A stretch of DNA of 64,000 nucleotides. Origin: Hydractinia symbiolongicarpus. Taxonomy: Eukaryota; Cnidaria; Hydrozoa; Anthoathecata; Hydractiniidae. Position 1 is the first letter of the stretch. Each line of letters opens with the position of its first letter. The DNA lies in NCBI RefSeq assembly GCF_029227915.1, contig NC_079882.1, positions 13,850,501-13,914,500 on the forward strand, read 5' to 3'. Below are positions 43,031-56,439 of the stretch, one piece after another. The notes beneath the pieces were generated by a model, which had not been told where the DNA came from, made no database searches, and saw only the letters and a program-made list of their open reading frames with translations. The position numbers and the translations under genes are program-made.

Positions 43031-46000
43031 GTAAGTAAGGTTTTTTTATGGCGACTTAACTAAATCAAAATCCTTTCTGATCAAGAGTCATTTCAACAAG
43101 TGAGGTTTTTTATTGATTTAAAAAAATTGAATAATAAAGAGAGTTTAAAATTGTAAACAATGCTGGCAATTACTGAAAGCTAGCATTAATTAAAAGGGCT
43201 GTTACTGTATAGCTATAATACAATAACATTAAAGTAAAGATTTTTCAAAATGAATTGTTATTTTTGGATTGTTATTGTTTATTGTTGTAACAGGTTTTTA
43301 TTACTCGTGGTCGAGTATTGTCTTTATTAATAGCTAACACTTTTCTTAAAAGTATAATCCCCCCTCGACCCCAGGTTTTTTTGACTTTTTCAGATAAAAG
43401 ATGACGTTGAAAAATACCCTGGTATCGTTGACCAGATTTTGAAATATGATTGGCTTTCACATTTTCGCATAATTATGATGATTTTCTTCCTTGGTCAGCA
43501 CTTTTTCAAGTTAATAATAATGGTGCACAAAGCTGTGATCAATTAGTTTTGTAAACAAAACTTTATAAAGCTAGCAAAGTTTATGAAAAACATTTTAGTG
43601 TTACTTTGTTAGATTTATTAAAACATAACTGACTCAGTCTTGGTGCTGCGTTGTACATTAAGAAATAATAGCAGACTCCTGAAATAATAAAAGAACAGCC
43701 CTGTCTTTTAGCAAGTGTTTGTATGTTGTAGCTATACAGCTAATAAGCTAGCTAAAACAAGGTTGTTAATATGCTTAGCATGTAGTAGATGATGAAAAAC
43801 ATACTGCAGACGTGCAGATAACAGCTATCTTTATGTATCTTTATGTATTGGTACTTTACTTTTTCGACTTTTGCAAATTACGAATTTATTTTAGTGCAAG
43901 TTTTTCGCCTCAAACCCCAATTCACAAAAGCTCCTCAAAAAAGTCACCCAAATTTCTTTAAAAAAAAAGAGTGGGAACCCTGATCAATCAAGCATGGCAC
44001 ATATTTTTATTTAGAGATTTGCTCATAATGTTTTTTGTAAATGTATCTTTGTCAAAATTGGTATACTGTCAAAAATTGTTTATAGGTGTCCCGGAAAACT
44101 ACCAAATTCAGAAACTCTGGAATTATGATGAAAGTGGAAATATTTTTGGACTCATAATTTATTAAACCAACAAAAAAACAAGCTATAGCAAGATTTAAGT
44201 CTTTATTTTAATTTTATTTTTTGCAAAAGGTATGTTTTCCAACAAGAAGTATTTTATAGCTCACTTTACTGGGCACCTTAACACCTATTTTCCATTTTAA
44301 GAAAATATTCCATGGTATGAAATGGACAGAAACAGAACAAAAAATTTTCTACTTGTATCTTCCATTTTATAATATTGCACATTTTTATACAGAAAGTAAA
44401 CACACTTCGCAATCCTCACAAAATGAAATAACCTGATTGGCTACCTTTTTACACACAACGCAAAGAACAAGTTTAACTCGATTCTACTTTGCTCAGAACA
44501 GAATAGACAAGAACATTTTCTGTTTATGTGACATAAACATGGCATGCTCAGAAATTTTTCTGTTCCTTTTCATTCAGTACTTATACTCTACTTGTATTCA
44601 GATTAAGGAGGTATTTTAAACAAGAGTAGAACTTTTTATCTTGAAACCTAACAATGAACTATCTAAGTTTTGAGGAAGTACCTAGCTAGCTAAACTATAT
44701 TAAAGTATTATGTGATTTGCTTATAAAACAGCACATCTTTTTTTAACTTGACAGACGCTTATTGCAGACAATAATTTTCTGTTGCGCTGGAAAATAAAAT
44801 TCTGCCCGCTAAAGTTCCGCCATTGTTAGTCGCATAAATTAACATATGCCGCGTTCGCATAATCTGGCCATATATTGGCCAAAAATCACTCAACAATCCC
44901 AGGGTATTTTTTGTGGTCTTCTCTCATATCAAAAAAAACAATAAACCCTTGGGACGAGGGTGAGTTAAATCCTGTTTATTGTAGAGAACTATATTGTAAT
45001 ATGCGTTACTGCTAAACTAACCAATGTAAGGGGAAATAAGTGATAGTCAAATGGCTTTGCATCTATACAGAATCATATACAGCACCTGTTTTCCATGTGA
45101 ATCTTCAAAAATCTTGTTTCATAATATTAAAAATTTAATACGGCGTAACAAAATGTTTACTGTGCCATAGTTTTATTTTTCGACACTGTTATATAATATA
45201 CGTGTGTTGTGACAGTCATAGTGGATGTGTTAATTTACTTTTGAAGTCGCCGAAAAATGCATTTCTCAAATGCAAATTGACTAATTAATTGTCGCAACGT
45301 CAATAACAATTATTTAACAATATCAATATCTTATATTAAATTATTCAATAAATAAAAATTAAATCAGAATGCTGAAACCAACGTTTAATTTACAAGATGA
45401 CGAAAGACCATCGAGGTCCAAGAATACAAATGTTTGTATGATAAAACATCAAAATGTTACAAGGAGAAATGGTCAAATCGTTCGGGAGACATTCTCAAAA
45501 ACCTAAAATCTCAGCCACACGTAACTCCACCAGAATTTGATTATGGGCATCTTTCTTTTTCCTATGCTTTAATTCTATTTCTTAGAACCATAAAAATAAT
45601 GCTTTAAGCAATTTTCTACTTGTTTTGCTTGAACCAGGCTTGCTTTTCTTTCAGGACAATTTTGTTATTATGTCAAAAAGTCGACAAGGAGATGCAAAAA
45701 TAAACAACCATTGGGAACACATCAGCAATAAGTGTTAGGTGATAAACCATATGAGCGATGAGCGATGAAAGCTCATCGCCGCATTGGGAACTTAGCTTAA
45801 GTGGATTTTTCTACAGCTCTTATCGAGGAGTAATTTACTAAAACGATTCAAAAACTTTTTTTTCAAATCCCACAGAAAACGTTATCCAAAGTTAACTCTC
45901 TTTCTATAAACTTTAAACATCGGTAAAAAAACGATTAATAAGCCTTTTGCATACCTTAAACATCACCATTTTAACTTTTGTTAAAACATAAATAACCTTA

Positions 46001-47485
46001 CAAAGAAGAAAATTAATATTGAAAATACGGGGTATAACTACAGCTTAACAGATATTTTCTACACTGCTAAAGAAATTATTTATGGTGTAGCAATTAAACA
46101 CTGCGGTATGGCATAAACACTATGGTGTATCGAAAAAGCACTACAAAGGCTTTATATCGAAGGCATAATCAAACAATTTTATTATTACTTTATTACAGCC
46201 TATTTTCAAAAAACAAGAGTACCCCAAATCGCAAACATGTCGCTTATAAAGCAACATGTCCATTGGTAACAGATGGTTTTAACAGAAACTGTTAAATTTA
46301 AAAGCAGGGTGGGATTGAGGTTGATCTTGAAGGTGTGTGACTCAGACAATTTACATGAACCTGGTCTGCTTTTTCTGCCTGGTTAATGCAAGCAACAGAT
46401 AAATATTATAACCCATAATGACAATTTAAACGACAATAAAAAGTTACTTCTTAAAATGGATGTTTTATATCAAAGGAAACATAATTATGAAATAAAATTT
46501 ACATAAAAAATTTAAAAGAAAATACATTAAATTTATGTATAGATAATTTATTGAGCTTTTGGAATATATATAATTTTAATGCAAAAATCAAACATTTATA
46601 TGTCAATGTCAAAATAGCTCTCACTGAGATAAATTTTTAAATATATGTCTAGACAGTTAAGCTTTTTGTGTCTTTAAAAACGGATTTCTATCAAAACAGT
46701 AGTTGAACAATGACACAAGGAATGACAGAGAAAGTAAGTCTAAAATTTTACTCATTTTTCTAAAAAAAAATGTTAGGTCCTGGTCCTACTATAAAGACTT
46801 GGGCCTTCCTTTTCCAGTATGTCAACAAAAACCACATAAACTACATGTTTAAATCTTAGGCAAACCTTAAAACAACATCACCAGTATTATGATATTACTA
46901 GTATCTGCTCTTCTGCCGACCTTAGAAATTGAAATCTCAATCAAAATCCACCAACCAATTAGAACAGCCATATAAACTATTTAAATAATTTAGTGAATGG
47001 TGTATGAATTTCAGTTGCTTTTTGACTTGCATTGGCAGCATCAGAAGAAACAGCCTCTTGCACAGACCTTTTAATTAAACATCTAAGTTTTCGTAAATAA
47101 GTGGCACGCAGGTTTAGGGGAGCATAGATGTAGGTTTGATCTTTCTCCGATAGAACTTGTATATAGTTTTTAGATGTCAAAGTATATTATATAGAATACA
47201 ATTTCAATGTAGCTCTGGTTTTCACTGTCTTTTCTATTTGATGGTCTGTTCACAACTGTCAATCCTAATGCAGGGATAGAGCTCAGAACCACAAAAGAAG
47301 ACTTAGACTAAAGAGCTCTGAACTTCTGCACACAAAAACGAAAATGAAGGAGAACTGGGGAAAGCGAGATGGGGGGAAAACTCTTGCGAAAAAACATGGC
47401 TGCCACTGTTCGTTCCATCTTGCCAAGCGCACAACAAACATAAACTAAAACTGAACTCTCAATTTAAATAATTTACATATATGTA
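43031..47485. other. No gene recognised; probable continuing RPA2 intron
   Basis: An open stretch after TTTTTCAG at 43394 (IKDDVEKYPGIVDQILKYDW) looks exon-like but matches nothing in RPA2 and has no clear donor. Near 45180-45255 GTGACAGTCATAGTGGATGT and AAGTCGCCGAAAAA recur at 48218-48275. TAGCTAGCTAG-type words are frequent. No RPA2 C-terminal exon is seen. Confidence 0.4.
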
Positions 47486-48300
47486 TCTTATATAATAATA
47501 CGGAGCTTCCGTGTGTCCGTGTGTGACTTTTGCAAAATGGATTATATTCTTCACAATTTTCTTTGATAAAGTCTATAAAACATCACCTAAACATCATCAA
47601 TTTATGTTAAAATAATATTGACGGTCAAAGGAAATTTTATTAACATTAGTGAAGCCATTACTATGTAAATAAATTTTTGAGGCTAAATAACTTGGAAACG
47701 AGGTGGTGACGTCAGTCATTTTTTTACTGAGTGGGTAACCAAGGGCCACCAGGGACCAATTTGGGTAAGTTTTTTAAACCTGGGTCCCCAAATCCGTTTC
47801 GGAATAAACCGGTTGATGACGTCATCAAAAAACATTTAAACCACAATATTTTTGTAACTGTTTATCAAAAGTACATGATCCTATACACTTTCTTGATCAG
47901 CGTTTCAAGATATATACGATTAAGGCAGCAGGCATACCAATTTTTCATATTTTGGCAGGTCCTCGCTGACGTCTGCATTTTTTTAAACTCCTATATCTCC
48001 TTAGGCGTTCATCGAAAAACATACAATTCTGTACCTTATTTTAATCAGCGTTTCTACCTCTACACATCACATGCTAGAATAAACTAAATTTCGCCAATTT
48101 CTTTTGTATCTACACTGCTGACGTCAGCAAAAAATCAAAACAACCTATTTTTCTATTGTCCTTCTGCCTAAGGGGATTTCTCCATGGGCCTTATCGACTA
48201 CCTTTTATAGTGATACAAAGTGTATGTGACAGTAATAGTGGATGTGTTCATTTTCTTTTAAAGTCACCGAAAAAATTATGTCCATTTTACTAGCGGGCTT
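47486..48300 (+). repeat. Dispersed-repeat-like region with TGACGTCA words
   Basis: Opens with ATATAATAATACGGAGCTTC and CGTGTGTCCGTGTGTG, and contains GAGTGGGTAACCAAGGGCC, GGTTGATGACGTCATCAAAA, and at the end GGGGATTTCTCCATGGGCCT. These look like a decayed mobile element, but no inverted ends are confirmed. The plus-strand ORF at 47731-48087 has no recognisable domain. Confidence 0.4.
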
Positions 48301-49129
48301 ACTTTGTTTACATCACATAATGAAAACGGCTCAAAATAAATTTAACAGCTAACTTTCGAAAAATAGTGTCATCTCGCCACCAAAAAAAAAACACACAAAA
48401 AAAGTACAAGTGAAGAAGTAAAAAAGTGAAGTTGAAAGTGAGAAGTGGAGCTAGAGGTAAAGTTAGGTTACAAGTAGTAAATAAAGGCTAGAGTTTGAAA
48501 TGGATTTGAAAACACAAATATTAGAACTTTGATAGTTTTAAACGTTAAATTTTTATGTCGCTGGAGCAAGCAGACTTGCATTTTCCAGGAAAAGCCATTT
48601 AAAAGCCTCAAATTCTTAGTTTCATATTTTACAGCGTTTTTTAAAAAAAAAAAACTAGCCAGCATGTTTGTTTACATTTTGTTGCATAATTGTATTTGTC
48701 CTAAAATTCAAAATGCTACATAAAGCAGTTAACTGACTAACTTTGGTTTGTTGAACTCACTGAATGTTATTGTTTTTACATTACTATTGCTTCTCGTTGT
48801 GTGTTTTACTAAGCATAAATAGCTAGCTTTAGTTTTAGCTAAGTGTTCCCAGTTTAAGTATATTTAGCTGGGTGTCTTAGTTACTGTTAACTAGCTAATG
48901 TTAGAAACCAAGGCCTGCTACCCATCCTATGGCTAGCTCTAACCTATGACTTATGTTATTATTCCTCTTTTTTAATTATCTATAGTTTAGTTTCAAAACT
49001 TTTCTTCTTTAATGAGCACAAATTATGATGTAACATGCTAGCTAGCTACCTAAACAATTGCAGGATAATGTGATGTATTTTTATGCCCATAGAGTATAAT
49101 TCTTTTTACATTTACTGTAAATGTTACAA
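48301..49129. other. No gene recognised
   Basis: AT-rich, with several AGCTAGCTAG words between 48820 and 49050. Confidence 0.4.
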
Positions 49130-49520
49130 GGGGACCATGTGTAATATGAATTTTTTTTAAATTTAAAGCGTGTGTGTTAAGTTATTTTTTTATTGTTTTG
49201 TTTCTGACATCCTGTTAAACTTTTTTCAGCCTACATGTAAAATACCAGGTTATTTTTACAGGGGGTTGTAGACATTTGATTTGAAATTTACGTGGGTTTA
49301 TGACTTATTTTAATTTATGAGAGGATGGTATGGTTGTTCGTATTTTTATTTGTGTTGCAAACTGCTGTTTTTTAAAATTTTGTGTAAACTTTTGTGGGAA
49401 AAAGACTTTTTGGTGAAATTTGCCTCCACTAAAGGCTGTTGTGTAAGCTAATGGCTTTTTCATATTTCGTATTATATACTTTTGTTGGGGAGAACTAAAC
49501 TGTATGTGATGTCATTTTTG
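49130..49520 (+). repeat. Dispersed repeat D1, copy 2
   Basis: Colinear with 15060-15446: TCTGACATCCTGTTAAAC, AGGGGGTTGTAGACATT, TTTGTGTTGCAAACTG, GGCTGTTGTGTAAGCTAATG, TTGGGGAGAACT. Non-coding. Confidence 0.65.
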
Positions 49521-50769
49521 CTGGAAGAAAATTGCATGGTTTCACGTTTTTGTTAAGAATTTAACAGTGTGTTCTGGATGCAATGTTGCATGGGCCAGTG
49601 ACATGTTTTGTTTAGAACCTGATGTATCTGAAAATGCTAAAAAATGTTAAAAGGAACAAGAATGGTGTCCGGCATTAGTGTGCAGTTCGAGTCAAGTTAC
49701 AAAAAACAGAAAAAATTTCTTTGTCAGGAATTATTTTCTGGTTTAGAAATTATGAGATTTCCAGATCAGGAAATTTTTTTCAATTTTCTGAAATTTATTC
49801 TGATTGAACCCAAAAAATGAATGAGATATATATATTTAAAGATCTTCAGTAGGTGTTAATAATTCCACGAGAACCACCTGTTAGAATTTATATAAATGCC
49901 TCTTTTAAAACGAATGTAGACATTGAAAAAGTTTCCTGATATAATATATAGTAAAATAATTTCTGTTTCTATAACCAGCCGCACTGGTGTACGCTCAGGG
50001 GCATGGGTAAAAAAGTAGATTTCCGCATCAACCTTTATATATAAAGCATTTACCGTTAACAGGAGAAGGAACGTACTATCTGCAAAATATGCAGCTAGCT
50101 ATGTTCTTTTGCTGACTTTGCTTAACTTTTTGGTTTTTAGTATAAAATTGTCAGAGACAAGAAATTTTGTGGATGATTATAGCTAGAACAAGCTATGTGA
50201 TGGGACATTCCTACAGAGTAGAAAGTTTCTCACTCAAAAAATAGCTAATTTTATGCTAGCCACGTTGGTAGTTTTAGCCCAGTTAAGTAGTTAATTTTAT
50301 GCGAGCTATGTTATCTGTCTGAAAGAATTTTTCAAGCTATTATGTAGCTAGCTAGCTAATTTTATGCTACATTCAAGTTAAAATTGCCAAACCATCACAA
50401 CATTACGATTCTAATCCTCATTGATCAAGTTTTTCTGCACCATTACAATGCCACGATTATAATTGACCGATCATGTTAAACGGCATTGTCGTTGTTGTCT
50501 AAATGTTGGATTAATTAACAGTAAAATTTTCTGCAATTTTTTTTTCATCATATGTAAGTATTTTTGGTGCTGTTCCTTTTTTAGTGGATTTCTTTGGTTC
50601 TGCATAAGTGTTTTCCAACATATTTTCCTCTACTTCAGGAGCATATATTTCCTCTGCTTCTATTGTTTGTTCTACTTTAAAGTCATAAGATCGTCTATTA
50701 ATTTTTTCTGGATCTTTATCTGATGAACTTGAACTTAGATGTCCCGTGGTTTCTTTCTCTTTTTGTCCG
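49521..50769. other. No gene recognised
   Basis: AT-rich. The right-hand part (50480-50769) is probably the decayed 3' region of the Gypsy relic that follows on the minus strand. Confidence 0.4.
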
Positions 50770-52089
50770 AATCAGAGTCTGATGATATTGATATAACCTC
50801 TATGGGTGTGGGTCTTGTAGGTCGTGTAGATTTGGTTTAATCAACAGGTTTGTTTGGTTCTCTTAGCAGCTGCTCACTTTTCATAAGAAGATTTCTATGT
50901 AAATCTTTAGTCTTTCCTATTCCATTTTCTCTTTACGTGATATGCTAGGATGTCAGGATTTTTTGTGATATACTAGGATGTGAGGGTTCTCTTTTTCTAC
51001 ACCATACACATTTTTTCCCAGTATAAGCGTGTGCCACCACAATTAGAAACTTTCTTAACTAGCACTCTATAACGTGAATTCCGATGCCATATTTACGTTT
51101 TGTCGTACTTCTGTTTGCTTGAAGCTGCTCCTTGCTGACTATTCCTTTTTGCTATTCACATGCTTCCATTTCGGCACAAAGTCATGGTGATCCATATCAT
51201 TGACTTTTGTTGCTTTTTCTGTATCAAAAATAAAATCGATCGGTAAATAATGTCCTTCCCTTCCAAAATCAGAAAATGAGTAACCCGTTGATCGATGTAC
51301 AGTGTTGTTATGCAAACATTAGGTGTTTTACATGATCCTTCCAATTCGCCTTTTGAGTAGTAAAAATAGTCTTCAACCATTTCCCATTGGATGGTAAGGA
51401 GTGGTGTTTGACGCCTTTATACCAGTCAAAAGATGAAGTTGTGCCGTAACTTATTGTCAAATTCTCGACCACGATAATAACGAATTCTTTTTGGTAGGCC
51501 AAATAGAAGAACATACTCGTTTGCAAAATTTGTGAAGTGATCTACCACGACCAACAAATAATTAAAATTACCTCAAGATTGGTCCAAGTGTTAATAATCA
51601 TGAGATGATCTCAAATGGTTCTATCATTTCAATAACCTTTATTGGTGCTTTTTTCCACAATTATACATGTACATTTCTTTGTGATAAATGTTTTGATGTC
51701 CCTCGACATTTCTGGCCAATATAACTATCTTTTGCTAGATCAATGACTTTGTCAAAACTCAGGTGTCCCATGTCTTTGTTCAGATATCGGTATGCCAATA
51801 CCAGATCATGTGAAGTTGATGGTAAGATATACTTTTTTTTCTCATTGTTGCCTATTCTTATAAGAATACCATTTTCGTTCATCCTCGAGTTCTGAAAGTA
51901 ACTGAATAGCCGCCTTACTTTTCTTGACATGATTTTGATAAATGATGCCTTTGGTTTCCTACTTTGTTTTACTGAGGCGTCCACAGGTCCAATGTCTGCA
52001 CCATCTATCTGGTCTCTTTTAAGGTTGTCCAGATTAATTGGTGGATTGTTTGTGGCAATACAAGTCTTTGCAGTTTCCAGCAAGCCCAC
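50770..52089 (-). pseudogene. Ty3/Gypsy integrase relic
   Basis: Minus-strand blocks in order: INLDNLKRDQIDGADIGPVD, ILPSTSHDLVLAYRY, DMGHLSFDKVIDLAKD (the integrase zinc-binding region), KASNTTPYHPMGNG, NTVHRSTGYSF with FGREGHYLPIDF (51260), then a tail KTKDLHRNLLMKSEQLL followed by Ser/Asp repeats (ISISSDSDSDKK). The order is that of a Gypsy pol C-terminus. Frameshifts abound. No LTRs were identified. It abuts the PIF1-like relic at about 52089. Confidence 0.8.
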
Positions 52090-53309
52090 CTGTTTCTAGC
52101 CATAGAGATCATTGGCCTCAATACTTAGCGTCTGATGCTGTACTGTTCAACATTTTTATGTTGCGCTCAGCATCTTCGTGTTGTGTTTCTACGTTTTACG
52201 CTCATAACTTCTGTCAATTCAGCAATATTTCTGCCACTGTAAAATGTTTAACAGTACAGCTTCATAGTCTACATAAACTGGCCTTGCATGAATTGGTGGA
52301 AGTTTGTGAAAATCACCACATGCTATAACAGATATTCCTACAGATAAAATGTCTCCTGAACATCCAAAAATTTAGCCGTTGATGAATATGTAAAACAGCT
52401 TGTTGACCCTTGAGGTTTCGCCTATTACAATAATGCTTTGCTCTAAAAATTTATTTCGCAGCATGTATCACTAAACTTTTAGAATATTTTTAGCAAAACT
52501 TCTATCCGCTGGTATACTCCAGGCTGAATGTATTGTATTGCTCTTTACATTGATGACAGCAACACCAGTGGGTGCCAGAACGAGAATCTTATCTTATCTA
52601 AGTTCCCTGCAAATGCTTTTTTATCATGTCAGAAATTGTTGTTATCAAATGGGACCTGCACTTCTTTTTAGAAAGATATAAATTGGCTCAGTTTAATGGG
52701 GTGCGTTGCATGCTTAACTTTTTGTGTAATTTCTAACCCAATCATTTACAACAAAAGTTTGCCTTGAAATTCATTTAATGGTTGGATTTTTTCATCGAGT
52801 TCATTACCGAACATCTGAGGTTTGAGTAACCAATTGTTCTCAATCATGGGTATGTTTTCGTTGTTTTCTTTATTCAGCGGAAAAATCAATGTTATTTACA
52901 TTTGTGTGAACATTTATCATTGCTTCTTCAACAAGTTCACTGAATGGTTTGCAAATTCTTTTATTTCTATTTATAATTCCTAATACACCTTTTTCCAATG
53001 ATTTCTCTAAGCAAGTACCCAAGTTTTCACTTAACAGTTCTGCTTCCTTCCTGTGATGTTAAACACATTTTTCTTTTCGCAAGCACAATTTTTTCTTTAA
53101 GGACAGTAGAGACAGCTTGTTCGGATAAGGAGATTCCACTTGAATCTTAGCATGTCTTCTTTTAGTACTTCTGGCTGGCTGTCATTTTCATCTTCAGATG
53201 TTGGTTTTATTTTGATAGAGTAACTTGACAAGAAGTCAGCATGACACATATGCTTCAACATAGCTCTCGAGTTTTTTTGTTTTACTTGGCCTGTTTTGTT
53301 CTTTACTTC
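52090..53309 (-). pseudogene. PIF1-like DNA helicase relic (possibly Helitron-derived)
   Basis: Minus-strand pieces: DFLSSYSIKIK and SQPEVLKEDM near 53230-53140, KPFSELVEEAM near 52950, a degraded Walker A region (52700-52660), ILVLAPTGVAVINVKSNTIH and SAWSIPADRSFAKNI (52600-52510), HIHQRL (about 52390), and GISVIACGDFHKLPPIHARP then VYV (52345-52275). The last matches the GDFxQLPP helicase motif of PIF1-type ATPases, which also occur in Helitron transposons. No Rep/HUH domain is seen, so a Helitron origin is only possible. Frameshifts and a lost Walker A show it is dead. Confidence 0.75.
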
Positions 53310-56300
53310 GTGATAGTGTGTCACTTTAAAAAACACCCAGTCCGGTGTGTGAAAGGTTGGCGCTAGGAAGGGCATCCAGCTGTAAAACAATGCCAAAACT
53401 CTTTATTAATGGCCGTAAAAACAGTTCATCAGACAAACTGCGTAAACGAGGCTGGAACTCTAAGGAGTGAAGGTGTCGCGCACGGTAAGACAGATGACAG
53501 GTGTGAGCATCGTCAGACCATTACCCAGCTATTACATCACAAGGTAGATAACACTAGGTTGAGGATGGCTAGTGTAAATGTTGGTACTCTGAGAGGTAGA
53601 GCAGGTGAAGTAGTTGAAATGTTAGAACGTAGATCTGTTGATATGTGTTGTGTTTAGGAAGTTAGGTGGAGAAGAGCTTCAGTGAGATTTGTGGAAGGTA
53701 GGAGGGCAAGGTATAAGCTTTTTTGGATTGGTAATGTGATGAATATGGAGGAGTTGGCATATTCGGATGTTATGCGTGTTAATAGTCGTATTATAGTGAT
53801 AAAGTTTTTGCTAGGTAATAGGATTGTCACTTTTCTGTCAGTTTATGCGCCACAGTGTTAACTCAGTTAGGAAGATAAAGATAAGTTTTATGATGAGTTA
53901 ATAGCAGTCACATCAAAGTTTGGATACACTGAACATGGTGGGCGGCGTCATGGTGGGCGGCGACTTTAATAGTCATGTTGGGAAGTCATTTGAAGGTTAT
54001 GGAGTTGTGCATGGAGGCTATGGATTTGGGAGTAGAAATAAGGAAGGGGAGAGATTGCTTGAGTTTGGAATCGCAACGGACATGGTGGTTTGCAACACAT
54101 CATTCAGTAAGAGACAGAGTAGGCTAATAACATATGAGTCAGGTGGCTTATAGACACAGATAGATTACTTCCTGGTTGGAAAGTCAGACAAGAAAGTGGT
54201 GAAGGACGTCAAAGTTATATCGGGGAAGAGTGTGTTTCCCAGCATAGGTTGCTGGTTTGTGATATTATCTTGAAGAGTGTTAAAGAAGCCAAGGGAAAGT
54301 ACAGGCCCTGTCGTAAAGTCTGCAAGCTGAAGGAAGAGATTGTAACAAGACAATTTATTGCAAAAGTTCAGCAGTTAGCCCACAATGGTCAATGTGATAG
54401 TGACAATGTTGAAAGTACTTGGACTACTTTGAAGAATTGTCTTCTAGAAGCTTCTGATGATACCTGTGGGTGGACGAAAGGACCAGATAGACATAGACAG
54501 ACCTGGTGGTGGAATAATGAGGTTGACCAGTGTATAAAGGAAAAGAGGAAACTTTGGAAAGAGTGGAAGTCAGGTGGTAGTAAAAATATTTACTTAAGCG
54601 TCGTGCTCGTACAGCAGTGTATAAGGCAAAATCAGAAGCAGAGAGAAACAGATTTGCGGATGTGTTAAGAAGGGAAGACCAAAGATCATAGGTGAGAAGT
54701 AGTGTATACGTAATGATGAAGGTGTTTTGGTTAGCACAGAGGAGGAGAAAAGGGTAGCTTGGAAGAATTATTATCAGAGGTTGCTTAACACTGAGTTTAA
54801 TTGGGATGAGGATAATTTGTCTGATGATGATGTTGTAGAAGGGCCAGCTATCCAGATCAAGACAGAATGGGTAGTGGAGGCTATTAGGAAGTTGAAGATT
54901 GGAAAGGCAGCAGGAGTATCAGGTATTGTTGCAGAGATGGTAAAAGCATCTGGATATATTGGAGTTGAGCTTATTACAAGTTTTGCTAATCAGATTATAA
55001 AGGATGGTGCTATTCCAAGTGAGTGGCAGTCGAGTGTAATAGTGAATTGTTTCAAGGGCAAGAGTGACGCATTAGAAAGATGTAACTATAGAGGTTTGAA
55101 GTTCGTTGATTAAGTAATGAAAGTTATTGAAAGAGTGATTGATAAGTTACTTAGAGAAAGAATTGATATAGATAAGATGCTATTTGGTTTTGTTCCAGGG
55201 CGTGGCACTACAGATGCAATAGTTTTACTCAGACAGCTTCGGGAAAAGTATTTAGGAAAGAGAAAGAATCTCTATTTTGCCTTTGTAGATTTAGGGAAAG
55301 CTTTTGATAGAGTGCCACGTAAAGTTATTTGGTTGGCTATGAGAAAATTAGGTGTGGATGAGGGGCTAGTTACGATGATACAGTCCATGTACAGCAGTGA
55401 TGAATTAGTGTAAATGTTGGTGTACATCAGGGTTCTGTACTTAGTCCTTTGTTGTTTGTTCTAGTCTTAGACGCGCTGTCGATGGAGTTCAGAACAGGTT
55501 GTCCATGGGAGTTATTGTATGCAGATGATTTGGTTCTCATAGCAGAGTGGATTGAAGAATTAGTTGAAAAGTTTGAGAAGTGAAAGAAAGGACTAGAAGA
55601 GAAAGGGCTAAGGGTGAACACAGCAAAGTCTAAAGTCATGATTAGTAGCATTGCAGCCAAGTGTGACCTTGTAGTTGGAAAGTGGCCTTGTGGAATTTGC
55701 AGGAAAGGGGTTGGTAGTAACTCAATTTTTTGTCAGACTTGCAAGCATTGGGTACATAACAAGTGCAGTAGTATTGGTGGAAGGTTAAGAGCTGACATTC
55801 AATTTGTATTTAAGCGTTGCAAAGGTGAGATTATAGAGAATGAAGTATTTCCAGCTTCAATGATGTACAACAGTGGCTCGTTAGAGATAGTTCAGAACTT
55901 CTGGTACTTAGGTGATATGTTGGGCAGTAAAGGGGGTGTTGACAGAAGTGTTACTTGCAGGATAGGTTCTGCTTGGAAAAAGTTCAGAGAGTTACTTCCT
56001 TTGTCGACTAGCAGAGTCTTGTCAATTGAGTTAAAAGGTAGGTTGAATGTGTAAGAAGTGTTAGTGAGACATGGGCAGTGAAGCAGGAAGATCTTGACCG
56101 TTTAGAAAGGAATGATATGAGAATGGTTAGGTGGATGTGTAACGCCAGTCTGAGAGAAAGTGTTCAGATGAGCTAAGAAGCAGGCTAAGTATCCGTAGAA
56201 TTAAAGATGTTATCCAGATAAGAAGATTGAATTAGCTGGGGCACTTGGAAAGAATGGAGGGGGATAATTGGGCAAGAAAGTGTAGAGACTTAATAGTTCC

Positions 56301-56439
56301 TGGGGCAAAGCCCAGAGGCAGACCGAGAAAGACTTGATACAGTGGAAGAGGGTCATTAATATACCCCGTCCAACCCATGCTAGCATGGAAAACGGATGTT
56401 AAGCCGAGAATTATGATGATGATGATGATGATGATGATG
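53310..56439 (+). mobile_element. Non-LTR retrotransposon, copy 3, decayed
   Basis: Same element as 37101-40393 but on the plus strand: 5' leader (GTGTCACTTTAAAAAACACC), endonuclease blocks (MASVNVGTLRGR, GGDFNSHVG, QHRLLVCDI-type), RT blocks (FVPGRGTTDAIVLLRQL, FAFVDLGKAFDRVPR, YADDLVLIAEW), the PHD-like finger (CGICRKGVGS, CQTCKHWVHNKC), and a 3' (ATG)n tail ending near 56439. Stops, frameshifts, an internal deletion near 55395 and a 3' deletion near 56335 make it older than copy 2. It sits directly against the PIF1-like relic. Confidence 0.93.

Noticed and set aside
43390-43545. Open frame after TTTTTCAG (IKDDVEKYPGIVDQILKYDW) as the next RPA2 exon
   Set aside because: It does not resemble the TYVKVxGxxRSF region that should follow in RPA2, and no donor fits the required phase.
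47731-48087. 118-codon plus-strand ORF as a host gene
   Set aside because: It lies within repeat-like sequence and has no recognisable domain, splice signals or composition shift.
53097-53396. 99-codon minus-strand ORF starting with ALFYSWMPFLAPTFH as a gene
   Set aside because: Its first third is the antisense of the non-LTR 5' leader; the same antisense reading occurs at 40309. The rest is the PIF1-like relic.
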